Origin: an uncultured Eubacteriales bacterium
GTDB lineage: Bacteria > Bacillota_A > Clostridia > Christensenellales > Aristaeellaceae
Direction of reading: 5' to 3'
Assembly (NCBI GenBank): GCA_900321945.1
Contig: ONXY01000288.1
Span: 1 to 21,497 of the forward strand
DNA: 21,497 nucleotides
Part shown: piece after piece, positions 5,562 to 13,481 of the stretch
Numbering within the stretch: position 1 is the stretch's first letter
Layout of the letters: the number at the start of each line of letters is the position of its first letter
Position numbers and translations under genes: made by a program
The notes under the pieces: generated by a model
The model's input: only the letters and a program-made list of their open reading frames with translations
What the model was told of the DNA's origin: nothing
Databases searched by the model: none

Positions 5562-7937
5562 ATGGAAAATGAACTGAAGCTCCCTTCGGAGCTGCCGGAA
5601 TCCTATCAGCCCGTTCCGCTTTCAGGCCTGACGGAGGAGGAAGCGCTCCGCCGGAAGGAAGCCGGACGGGCGAACCTGATGCCCCGGGACGACGGGAAAA
5701 GTACCATTCAGATCGTGCTGGGGAACGTGTTTACGCTTTTTAACGGGCTGAATCTGCTGCTGGGGATCAGCCTGGCGCTTGTCGGAAGCTGGCGGAACAT
5801 GCTGTTTCTCATGGTTGTGATCGCCAATACGGGCATCTCGATCATGCAGGAGATAAAGGCCAGAAACACCATCCGGAAGCTGAAGCTGCTGCATGCGCCG
5901 AAGGTCCGGGTGATCCGGGACGGAAAGGAACGCGACATCGCCCCGCAGGACGCGGTGGAAGGCGATCTGCTTGTACTCCGCGGAGGGGACCAGGCCGTCG
6001 CGGACGGGATCGTCCGGTCCGGCGGAGGCCGGGCGATGGAAGCCCTGCTGACCGGGGAGAGCGACAGCATTCCGAAGACGGAGGGTTCGTGGGTCTATTC
6101 CGGATCCTATCTGACGGAGGGCAAAGCGCTCTGCCAGCTGGTGTATGTCGGCGCGGAAAGCTATGTGGGGCGTCTGAGCCGGGAAGCCGGGAAGGTCCGG
6201 AAAACGGAATCCGGGCTGACGAAGGAGCTGGAACGCCTGATCCGGTGGGATACCTGCGCGCTGCTGCCGCTCGGACTCGCGCTGTTTCTCAAGCAGATTC
6301 TCATACAGAACCATTCAATGAAAACCGCCGTCCCCACCACGGTGGCGGCCATGCTGGGCATGATTCCGGAAGGGCTGATGCTTCTGACCAGCGTAGCGCT
6401 GGCGGTGGGCGTGGTCCGGCTTGGGAAAAGGAACGTGCTGGTGCAGGAACTGTACGGAATCGAAACCCTGGCGCGGGTCGATACCATCTGCCTGGACAAA
6501 ACCGGAACCCTGACCAGCGGAAGAATGTCCGTGGAGGAACTGATTCCGCTGGAAACGGAACGGGAGGAAGCAGTGCGCGCCGCCAGCCGTTTTCTCGGAG
6601 CCTTCGACGAAAGAAGCGCGACGCTGAAGGCAATGCGGGAGGCGGTGGCGCCGGGGATGGAGCAGGCCGTGGCGATCCAGCCGTTTTCTTCCAAACGGAA
6701 AAAGTCGGCCGCCAGCTTCAGCGACGGGATTACAATGATTCTCGGAGCTCCCGAGTATGTTCTGCCGGCAGGACTTCCGGATGAAATCCGGGAAATGATC
6801 GGCGAGAGAACCCGGAAGGGCAGGCGGGTGCTGATGCTGGCGGAGGGCGTGGGCCTGATCCAGGGGGATCAGCTGCCGGACGTCACGAGAATGCTGGCGC
6901 TTTTCAGCCTGACGGACGAAATCCGGCCCCACGCGGGCGACGTCATCCGCTATTTCAGGGAGCAGGGGGTCGACGTTAAGATTATAAGCGGGGACAATCC
7001 TTCCACGGTATCCCGCGTGGCGCAGATCGCCGGAATCGAGGGGGCGGAGAAAGCGGTGGACGCCCGGACGCTGGAGACGGAGGAAGATATCCGGAAAGCC
7101 TGCGAAACCTGCACCGTCTTCGGACGGGTAACTCCGGGGCAGAAGAAGCAGATCGTCGAGGCGCTGAAGTCTGCCGGGCATACCGTGGCCATGACCGGGG
7201 ACGGAGTGAACGACATACCGGCGCTTCGGACGGCGGACTGCTCGATCGCCATGGAGGACGGCGCCGACGCGGCCAGGCACGCCGCGATGCTGACCCTGCT
7301 GGACAGCGATTTCGGCGTCGTGCCGGAGATCGTGCTGGAGGGGCGGAGGGTAATCAACAATATCACCCGTTCAGCCACGCTTTTTCTGACGAAGACAATT
7401 TCCAGCTTCCTGCTGAGCCTGCTGACGCTGATTCTTCCCGGGATGTATCCTTTCCAGCCGATTCAGATGTCCCTGGTCAGCACCTGCACGGTGGGAATTC
7501 CCGGGTTCTTTCTCGCGCTGCAGCCCAGCCGGGAGCGCATCCGGGGCCGCTTCCTGGAAACGGTGATCCGGAAAGCCCTTCCCGGCGGAGCGGCCGTAGC
7601 GCTGTGCTCGACGCTGGCCATGCTGATGACCCGCTCGGGATGGACGGCGGAGACCTGTTCCACCCTGGCGACCTGGACCGCCGGCTTCCTGGGGATCCTG
7701 GTTCTGATCCGGGCGTCCCGCCCGCTGGATCTTCTGAGGGCCTGCGTGCTTGCCGGATCCGCGATCCTTTTTATCCTGCTGGCGCTGCTGTTTGAACATA
7801 TCTTTTTCCTGGTCCGTCTGCAGGGGCCGCAGTGGGCGGTTCTGGGAGGACTGACGGCGCTCGGCGCGGGGATTTTCGCACTGACCATGCTCCTGGAAAA
7901 ACAGCAGAGGCTGAAGGCGTCCGCAGGGACGGACTGA
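5562..7937 (+). CDS. P2-type cation-transporting ATPase (CtpE/Exp7-like, PEGL type)
   Basis: A 791-residue integral membrane pump that couples ATP hydrolysis to cation movement through an aspartyl-phosphate intermediate. Actuator motif LTGES is at 163-167, phosphorylation motif DKTGTLTSG starts at D312, SGDN is at 476-479 and the hinge motif TGDGVND is at 545-551. The transport-site motif in TM4 is IPEGL (268-272). This is the PEGL variant of the Exp7/CaxP and mycobacterial CtpE group, linked in the literature to calcium; heavy-metal pumps have CPC or similar there. There is no N-terminal metal-binding domain, and several hydrophobic segments follow residue 620. Calcium is the best guess for the substrate but is not shown by the sequence. 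The start at 5562 follows TAGGAGG; the upstream ATG in the same frame overlaps the -10 box. It appears to be transcribed alone. Confidence 0.9.
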   Translation: MENELKLPSELPESYQPVPLSGLTEEEALRRKEAGRANLMPRDDGKSTIQIVLGNVFTLFNGLNLLLGISLALVGSWRNMLFLMVVIANTGISIMQEIKARNTIRKLKLLHAPKVRVIRDGKERDIAPQDAVEGDLLVLRGGDQAVADGIVRSGGGRAMEALLTGESDSIPKTEGSWVYSGSYLTEGKALCQLVYVGAESYVGRLSREAGKVRKTESGLTKELERLIRWDTCALLPLGLALFLKQILIQNHSMKTAVPTTVAAMLGMIPEGLMLLTSVALAVGVVRLGKRNVLVQELYGIETLARVDTICLDKTGTLTSGRMSVEELIPLETEREEAVRAASRFLGAFDERSATLKAMREAVAPGMEQAVAIQPFSSKRKKSAASFSDGITMILGAPEYVLPAGLPDEIREMIGERTRKGRRVLMLAEGVGLIQGDQLPDVTRMLALFSLTDEIRPHAGDVIRYFREQGVDVKIISGDNPSTVSRVAQIAGIEGAEKAVDARTLETEEDIRKACETCTVFGRVTPGQKKQIVEALKSAGHTVAMTGDGVNDIPALRTADCSIAMEDGADAARHAAMLTLLDSDFGVVPEIVLEGRRVINNITRSATLFLTKTISSFLLSLLTLILPGMYPFQPIQMSLVSTCTVGIPGFFLALQPSRERIRGRFLETVIRKALPGGAAVALCSTLAMLMTRSGWTAETCSTLATWTAGFLGILVLIRASRPLDLLRACVLAGSAILFILLALLFEHIFFLVRLQGPQWAVLGGLTALGAGIFALTMLLEKQQRLKASAGTD

Positions 7938-7946
7938 ACGGGATGC

Positions 7947-7981
7947 GGCAAGCCGGCGCGGCCCGCGTCCGGCTTGCCTTT
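7947..7981 (+). terminator. Probable terminator of the ATPase gene, overlapping the next promoter
   Basis: A perfect 10-bp stem (GGCAAGCCGG at 7947-7956, CCGGCTTGCC at 7969-7978) encloses a 12-nt GC-rich loop. It is followed only by TTTC, then ACCGG and a run of seven T. The immediate T tract is short, so efficiency is uncertain. The 3' arm contains most of the -35 box of the downstream promoter. Confidence 0.55.
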
Positions 7982-8002
7982 CACCGGTTTTTTTGGTATA
8001 CT
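7974..8002 (+). promoter_or_regulatory. Promoter of the repeat-protein/branching enzyme/GH31 operon
   Basis: TTGCCT at 7974-7979 and TATACT at 7997-8002 are separated by 17 bp, with a T-rich spacer. The downstream gene starts at 8044. No other promoter or terminator is evident before the genes at 9295 and 11333, so this promoter probably drives all three. Confidence 0.7.
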
Positions 8003-8043
8003 GCCTGCGAGAGAAAACAGAAATTAAGGACGTGATCATCGGA

Positions 8044-9255
8044 ATGAGACGGAAAAGAATTCTGGCCGGGCTGCTGCTCGCGGCGATGCTGGCCGCGGTG
8101 ACGGTCTGCGGACAGGCGGAGCTCAGGCTGAACGAGACGAAAAAAGGCGGAAAAGTGGTCCGCCGCGAGTGGCTGGACGAGTCAGGCGCGCTGACAAACG
8201 GGCCGGAGGGATACGCCTATGTGATCCGCAGTTTCAGCGGAACCACGGTTACGGAAAAGTTCTACGATGCGGAGGGAAATCCCGCGACGCTCGCGGGCGG
8301 ATACGCGGGCCAGATGCTGACCTACGGCAACAGACACAGGCTGGAAGAGATCGTCTATCTGGATGAGAAGGGAAAGAAGACGGAGTGCGGCGCCGGATAC
8401 GCAAGGCTCAGGCTGACCTATTCCGGGAGCGGAAAGGTAACATCAGCCGGATACTTTGACGCGCGCAACGATTCCGTAACGGTACCCGGCCTGGGATACG
8501 CCGCCGTGAGGGTCGAGTACCGGGGCAGCACGATGACTAAAACGACATGGCTCGACGCGTCCAAAAAGCCCCGGGATCTCGCCGCCGGATACGCGGTTCA
8601 GATCCAGAGCGTGAACAAGAGCAACAAGGTGACCGGAATCCGCTTCGAGCACGCGGACGGCAGCGCCGCGGCCAGCCCGGAAGGATGGGCGTCATGCAGA
8701 AGGGAACTGGACAAGAAAAACCGTGAGGTCAGCGTGAAATACTACGACCTCGCGGGGAATCTGATGCCCGTGGGCGGAAGCTACGCCTACGAGGTTAAGA
8801 CCTGGTCGGGGGATCAGGCCTACACGCTGGACCGGTACGACGCGACGGGACAGCGCGTTCCCGCGGGCGACGGCTACGCGTCCCTGAAAAGGGAATACAA
8901 CAAAAACGATCAGCTGATCCGGGAAACCTGCCTGGACGCTTCCGGCCGGGTCTGCGAGGACGCCACGGGCGTCGCGGTCCGCAGCTACGGCTACGACGGG
9001 GAAGGACGTTTCTCCGAAGTCCGTTATGAGGACGAACGCGGGAACGCCGCTCTGAACCGGATGGGCTGCGCGGGATATACGGAAAAACTGGATGGCGACG
9101 GTTTCCGGATCAGCCGCGTTTTTTTCGGAACGGACGGGAAACCCGTGAACACCGCGGACGGTTACAGCGAGATCCGCTTCCTTTACGACGGGAGCAGGCG
9201 GATTGCGAAAACGGAATATTACGACGTGAACGGCGCGCTGATCCGGGCCGAATAA
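8044..9255 (+). CDS. Secreted protein built of tandem ~32-residue repeats, function unknown
   Basis: A 403-residue protein with a signal peptide (MRRKRILAGLLLAAMLAAVTV, cleavage probably after CGQA near residue 25). C22 is not in a good lipobox. The whole mature part is a tandem repeat. Units begin near residues 41, 73, 105, 137, 169, 201, 233, 265, 296, 328 and 360, with a partial twelfth at 392. The pattern is aromatic-x-D-x-x-G, about 8-9 residues, GYA, then about 15 residues with alternating hydrophobics. YD-x-x-G repeats of this kind suggest beta-hairpins stacking into a solenoid or propeller, and loosely recall RHS/YwqK-like repeats. I do not recognise a named family. There is no catalytic motif, membrane anchor or sorting signal. 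AAGGA lies 13 nt before the ATG, longer than usual; an in-frame GTG at 8032 sits too close to it. The branching enzyme gene follows after 39 nt. Confidence 0.8.
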   Translation: MRRKRILAGLLLAAMLAAVTVCGQAELRLNETKKGGKVVRREWLDESGALTNGPEGYAYVIRSFSGTTVTEKFYDAEGNPATLAGGYAGQMLTYGNRHRLEEIVYLDEKGKKTECGAGYARLRLTYSGSGKVTSAGYFDARNDSVTVPGLGYAAVRVEYRGSTMTKTTWLDASKKPRDLAAGYAVQIQSVNKSNKVTGIRFEHADGSAAASPEGWASCRRELDKKNREVSVKYYDLAGNLMPVGGSYAYEVKTWSGDQAYTLDRYDATGQRVPAGDGYASLKREYNKNDQLIRETCLDASGRVCEDATGVAVRSYGYDGEGRFSEVRYEDERGNAALNRMGCAGYTEKLDGDGFRISRVFFGTDGKPVNTADGYSEIRFLYDGSRRIAKTEYYDVNGALIRAE

Positions 9256-9294
9256 CGGACCGGATTTCCGGGAAAAAGAAAGGGAGGGAACGAA

Positions 9295-11313
9295 ATGGAT
9301 ATCCGCAAGCTGACTGGACCCTATGAAATTACGAAAATCGATCCGTGGCTGGCTCCGTACAGCGGGGAAATCGACCTGCGGATGGACCGGTTCAAGGATA
9401 AACGGAAGCAGCTGGTGGGAACGGCGGAAAAGATCACCGATTTCGCGGACGGCTATCTCTATTTCGGCATCCACCGGACGGAGGAAGGATGGGCGGTCCG
9501 GGAATGGCTTCCCGGAGCCGACGGGGCATGGCTGACCGGAGACTTCAACGGCTGGAGCCACGATACCCATCCGATGACCCGGAAGGAGAACGGCGTATGG
9601 GAAATCCTGCTCCCGGGGAAGGACGCGCTGAAGCACGGCCAGTTTGTCAAACTATGGGTGGAAAAAGGCGGAACGGGGTTTGAGCGCCTGCCGGCCTACG
9701 CCGTGAAGGTAAGCCCGGATCCCAGGACGCATATTCTCTGCGCTCAGGTATGGGATCCCGCCCCGTTCCCGTGGACGGACGGGGAATACCGTAAGACGAA
9801 AGCCCCCGCCCCGCTGATCTATGAGACGCATATCGGCATGGCCACCGAGGAGGAGCGCATTGGCACCTATCACGAGTTTGCCGACAACATTCTGCCGCGG
9901 ATCCGGAAGCTCGGTTACAACACGGTGCAGCTGATGGCTGTTCAGGAGCATCCCTACTACGGCTCCTTCGGATACCAGGTGTCCAATTTCTTCGCCGCCA
10001 GCTCCTGGTACGGAGAGCCGGAAGGACTGAAGTATCTGATCAACAAGGCCCACGGCATGGGACTGCGGGTGCTGCTGGACGTGGTACACAGCCACGCGTG
10101 CCCGAACGTGGGAGAGGGCCTGCAGTACCAGGACGGAACCGACGGACAGTATTTTCTGGAGGGCGGCGAGGGCCGGCATCCCGCATGGGGGACCCGCCTG
10201 TTCAATTACCGCCGTCCCGAGGTGCTGCATTTCCTGCTGAGCAACCTGAAATTCTGGATGGACGAGTACCATTTCGACGGGTTCCGGTTCGACGGCGTCA
10301 CAAGCATGATCTATCATGATCACGGGCTTGGATCCGCGTTTACGGACTATCATATGTATTTCAACCTGAACACGGATCTGGACGCCATTAACTATCTGCA
10401 GCTGGCCAACGAGCTGATTCATGAAGTGGATCCGAACGCGACCAGCGTGGCGGAGGATATGAGCGGAATGCCGGGCATGTGTCTGCCGATCGGGCAGGGC
10501 GGCATCGGCTTCGACTACAGGCTGGGAATGGGGGAACCGGACTACTGGATCAAGCTTCTGAAGGACACCCGGGATGAGGACTGGTCCATGGGCGGCCTCT
10601 GGTATGAGATGACCACCCGGCGGCCGCAGGAGAAGGTTATCGGGTACTGCGAAAGCCACGACCAGGCGCTGGTGGGAGACAAGACGCTTCTCTTCCGCAT
10701 GGCGGACGCGGAGATGTATACCGGCATGAACAAGGACTACCACAGCCTGACCATGGACCGGGCCATCGAACTGCACAAGATGATCCGGCTCCTGACCCTG
10801 TCCGCAGGCGGAAACGGGTACCTGACGTTCATGGGCAACGAGTTCGGCCATCCGGAGTGGATTGACTTCCCCCGGGAGGGAAACGGCTGGAGCTATAAGT
10901 ACTGCCGCAGGCAGTGGTCGCTGGTGGACAACGGGATGCTGAAATACGAGTGGCTGAACGACTTCGATCAGGCCATGATTCAGACAGCCCGGGAACACGG
11001 GCTGCTGGAGGATCCCCAGGCTGTGAGCCTGTGGGTGGACGAGGAGCGCAAGATCATCGCCTTCAGCCGGGGAAAGCTTCTGTTCCTTTTCGATTTCCAC
11101 GGCAGCTACAGCGAGCAGAACTTCTTCCTGCCCTGCCATACCACGGGGGAAGGAAAATACAGGGTGATTCTGAGCACGGACGAGACCCGCTTCGGCGGAA
11201 CCGGGCTGGTCAGCCACGATTATGTCTATCAGACGGAGAATCTGCCGAACCGGGGAACCGGATTCTACATCTATGCGCCGGCCCGCACCGCGATGGTGCT
11301 GGAGAAGGTCTGA
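9295..11313 (+). CDS. 1,4-alpha-glucan branching enzyme, GH13_8 (eukaryote-like) type
   Basis: A 672-residue enzyme that makes alpha-1,6 branch points in glycogen by cutting an alpha-1,4 chain and transferring it. A CBM48-type domain (about 50-140, with WLTGDFNGW at 79-87) precedes the catalytic barrel. Landmarks are YETHIGM (176-182), GYNTVQLMAVQEHPYYGSFG (207-226), DVVHSH (262-267), nucleophile D333 in GFRFDGVTSM, acid/base E387 in SVAEDMSG, and D456 in ESHDQALVGDKT. These strings match human GBE1 and plant starch branching enzymes much more closely than the usual bacterial GlgB (GH13_9), placing it in GH13_8. A strong AGGGAGG site precedes the start. The cytoplasm is the expected location, as there is no signal peptide. 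It sits between the repeat protein and the GH31 gene, 19 nt from the latter. No glgC, glgA or glgP is present in the window. Confidence 0.93.
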   Translation: MDIRKLTGPYEITKIDPWLAPYSGEIDLRMDRFKDKRKQLVGTAEKITDFADGYLYFGIHRTEEGWAVREWLPGADGAWLTGDFNGWSHDTHPMTRKENGVWEILLPGKDALKHGQFVKLWVEKGGTGFERLPAYAVKVSPDPRTHILCAQVWDPAPFPWTDGEYRKTKAPAPLIYETHIGMATEEERIGTYHEFADNILPRIRKLGYNTVQLMAVQEHPYYGSFGYQVSNFFAASSWYGEPEGLKYLINKAHGMGLRVLLDVVHSHACPNVGEGLQYQDGTDGQYFLEGGEGRHPAWGTRLFNYRRPEVLHFLLSNLKFWMDEYHFDGFRFDGVTSMIYHDHGLGSAFTDYHMYFNLNTDLDAINYLQLANELIHEVDPNATSVAEDMSGMPGMCLPIGQGGIGFDYRLGMGEPDYWIKLLKDTRDEDWSMGGLWYEMTTRRPQEKVIGYCESHDQALVGDKTLLFRMADAEMYTGMNKDYHSLTMDRAIELHKMIRLLTLSAGGNGYLTFMGNEFGHPEWIDFPREGNGWSYKYCRRQWSLVDNGMLKYEWLNDFDQAMIQTAREHGLLEDPQAVSLWVDEERKIIAFSRGKLLFLFDFHGSYSEQNFFLPCHTTGEGKYRVILSTDETRFGGTGLVSHDYVYQTENLPNRGTGFYIYAPARTAMVLEKV

Positions 11314-11332
11314 GCGCGGAAGGAGACGGATC

Positions 11333-13360
11333 ATGGAGTTTATCCGCGAAGGAAACGCGCTTCTGGCCCGCCGCGGCGGGGAAACCCTCCGGATCGAGCC
11401 GTGGGGAAAGGACAGCCTGCGTGTGCGGGCGTGGATGTACGGGAACGGAGACGCTCCGGACTGGGCGCTGACGGAAACGCCGGAAGCCGCGGAGTCCGTG
11501 GTTTCCGTCTATGAAACGGACTGCCCCGCAGGGGACGGAACCGGCCGGAAAACGCCCGAGGCTTCCGTCGAAAACGGACGGATCCGCGCGACGGTCAACC
11601 ACGCGGGGGTGCTGACTTTCTTCCGGGACGGAAAGACGATCCTGCGGGAGTATTTCCGGTGTTACGGCGGAACCATCGTGCCCCGGAGCCGGTGCCTGAA
11701 GATTGTCAACCGGGAATGGAAGGGAATCCCCGGCGGAGAAGGATACCGGCTGACAGTGAAGTTCGACGCGAACGACGGCGAAAAAATCTACGGCATGGGG
11801 CAGTACCAGCAGCCTTTCCTGGATCTGAAGGGAAACGTGCTGGAACTGGCCCAGCGGAACAGCCAGGTTTCCGTGCCTTTCCTGGTCAGCAGCCTGGGCT
11901 ACGGCATGCTGTGGAACAATCCGGCGGTCGGGCAGGTTGTCTTCGGGAAAAACTATACGGAGTGGACCGCCCTGTCCACCCGGCGGATGGACTACTGGAT
12001 CACCGCGGGGGAAAACCCGAAGGACATTCTGAAGAAGTATACTGCCGTTACGGGACGCGCCCCCGTGTTTCCGGAGGACCGGATGGGACTGTGGCAGTGC
12101 AAGCTGCGGTACCGGACGCAGGAGGAGGTGCTTTCCGTCGCCAGGGCCTATCAGCGGGAAGGAATTCACATCGACCAGATCGTGATCGACTTTTTCCACT
12201 GGACGGTGCAGGGAGACTGGAAATTCGACCCGGTTTACTGGCCGGATCCGAAGGCCATGGTGGAGGAACTTCACCGGATGGGCATCCGGGTTATCGTCTC
12301 CGTATGGCCCAGCGTGGACCGGCGGAGCGAGAACTTCGGCCCGATGGCGGAGCGGGGCCTTCTGATGCGCGCAGAGCGGGGCACCGACCAGACCTATAAT
12401 TTCGAAGGCGACTGCGTCGTCATCGATCCCTTCAATCCGGAAACCCGGGAATATGTATGGGAGGTCTGCAAAAGGAACTACGCGGACTACGGCATCGACG
12501 CCTTCTGGCTGGACAACAGCGAGCCGGATCTGGGCGTTTATGATTTTGACAACTACCGGTATTATGCCGGGCCGGCGCTGAGCTGCAGCAACTTCTATCC
12601 TCAGATGTACAGCCGGATCTTCTGGGACCCCATGAGCCGGACCGGGGAGCCGGTGGTCAACCTGCTCCGCTGCGGATGGGCCGGAAGCCAGAAGTACGGG
12701 AACGTAATCTGGAGCGGGGACGTGCCCAGCACTTTCGAAAGCTTTCAGGAGCAGCTGCAGGCCGGCCTGAACATGGGCCTTGCCGGCATTCCCTGGTGGA
12801 CGACGGACATCGGGGGCTTCATGACCGACGACGTGAAGGATCCGGACTTCCGGCAGCTTCTGATCCGGTGGTACCAGTTCGCGGTGTATTCCGCCGTGCT
12901 GCGGATGCACGGGGACCGGGGGCCGTACGACATTCCGCCCCTGGACAGCCGGAACTGGGGCGGCGGATACCTGCATACCGGACAGGACAACGAGCTCTGG
13001 AGCTACGGGGAGGAGAACTACCGCATCATGCGGAAGTACTACGACGTCCGGATTTCCATGCACGATTACATCCGGGATCTTTACCGGGAAGCCCATGAGA
13101 ACGGTTCCCCCCTGATCCGGACCATGTTCTACGAGTTCCCGGAGGATGAAAGGTGCTGGGAGCTGCAGGATCAGTACATGTTCGGGAGCCGGTACCTTGT
13201 GGCGCCGGTCCTGCATCTGAACGAGTTCGAGCGCGACGTGTATCTTCCCGCGGGCATGTGGGAGAACGTGAATACCGGAGAACGGCTGGAGGGCGGAAAA
13301 ACGGTCCGCGTACCGGCTCCCATCGACGAGATTCCCGTTTTCATCAGGCTTGAAAGCTGA
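11333..13360 (+). CDS. GH31 family alpha-glycosidase (alpha-xylosidase/alpha-glucosidase-like)
   Basis: A 675-residue retaining exo-alpha-glycosidase. An N-terminal beta-sandwich (about 1-240) is followed by the (beta/alpha)8 barrel and C-terminal beta domains (from about 590). The catalytic nucleophile is D394 in FWLDNSEPD (391-399) and the acid/base is D463 in WSGD (460-463). WWTTDIGGF (488-496) and MHGDRGPY (525-532) are typical of GH31 enzymes related to bacterial alpha-xylosidases. Substrate choice among alpha-xylosidase, alpha-glucosidase and transglucosidase cannot be decided by eye. It has no signal peptide, suggesting an intracellular role. The start at 11333 has AAGGAG 8 nt upstream; earlier in-frame ATGs lie inside the preceding gene. 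Its position 19 nt after the branching enzyme implies co-transcription. No convincing intrinsic terminator follows. Confidence 0.9.
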   Translation: MEFIREGNALLARRGGETLRIEPWGKDSLRVRAWMYGNGDAPDWALTETPEAAESVVSVYETDCPAGDGTGRKTPEASVENGRIRATVNHAGVLTFFRDGKTILREYFRCYGGTIVPRSRCLKIVNREWKGIPGGEGYRLTVKFDANDGEKIYGMGQYQQPFLDLKGNVLELAQRNSQVSVPFLVSSLGYGMLWNNPAVGQVVFGKNYTEWTALSTRRMDYWITAGENPKDILKKYTAVTGRAPVFPEDRMGLWQCKLRYRTQEEVLSVARAYQREGIHIDQIVIDFFHWTVQGDWKFDPVYWPDPKAMVEELHRMGIRVIVSVWPSVDRRSENFGPMAERGLLMRAERGTDQTYNFEGDCVVIDPFNPETREYVWEVCKRNYADYGIDAFWLDNSEPDLGVYDFDNYRYYAGPALSCSNFYPQMYSRIFWDPMSRTGEPVVNLLRCGWAGSQKYGNVIWSGDVPSTFESFQEQLQAGLNMGLAGIPWWTTDIGGFMTDDVKDPDFRQLLIRWYQFAVYSAVLRMHGDRGPYDIPPLDSRNWGGGYLHTGQDNELWSYGEENYRIMRKYYDVRISMHDYIRDLYREAHENGSPLIRTMFYEFPEDERCWELQDQYMFGSRYLVAPVLHLNEFERDVYLPAGMWENVNTGERLEGGKTVRVPAPIDEIPVFIRLES

Positions 13361-13434
13361 TTTTTCGGAAACGGATTCCGGAAACGCAGCCCTTTCTCGG
13401 GGAAAACGCCCGAAAGCCCCAAAAACCTTGCAGA

Positions 13435-13453
13435 AAAGGCTTGTCAAGCCTTT
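13435..13453. promoter_or_regulatory. Perfect 19-bp inverted repeat, operator candidate over the rimP -35 box
   Basis: AAAGGCTTG and CAAGCCTTT are perfect inverted arms of 9 bp around a single central T. The repeat covers the whole -35 hexamer of the downstream promoter. There is no T tract after it, and it lies upstream of the expected transcription start, so a DNA-level binding site is more likely than an RNA hairpin. Confidence 0.5.
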
Positions 13454-13469
13454 GAAACTGTGCTATACT
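13441..13469 (+). promoter_or_regulatory. Promoter of the rimP-nusA-infB operon
   Basis: TTGTCA at 13441-13446 and TATACT at 13464-13469 are separated by 17 bp. It gives a leader of about 215 nt before rimP. The stretch between the GH31 stop codon and this promoter (13361-13434) holds only small imperfect hairpins without T tracts and no gene that I can recognise. Confidence 0.82.
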
Positions 13470-13481
13470 CCGCTTGTTCGC

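Noticed and set aside
9652..11334. 560-codon open frame antisense to the branching enzyme
   Set aside because: It covers exactly the region of a well-conserved sense gene, is rich in His/Val/Gln as antisense shadows are, and has no recognisable motifs.
11210..13447. 745-codon open frame antisense to the GH31 gene
   Set aside because: The sense frame has both GH31 catalytic motifs and a good ribosome binding site. The antisense translation looks like random high-GC sequence.
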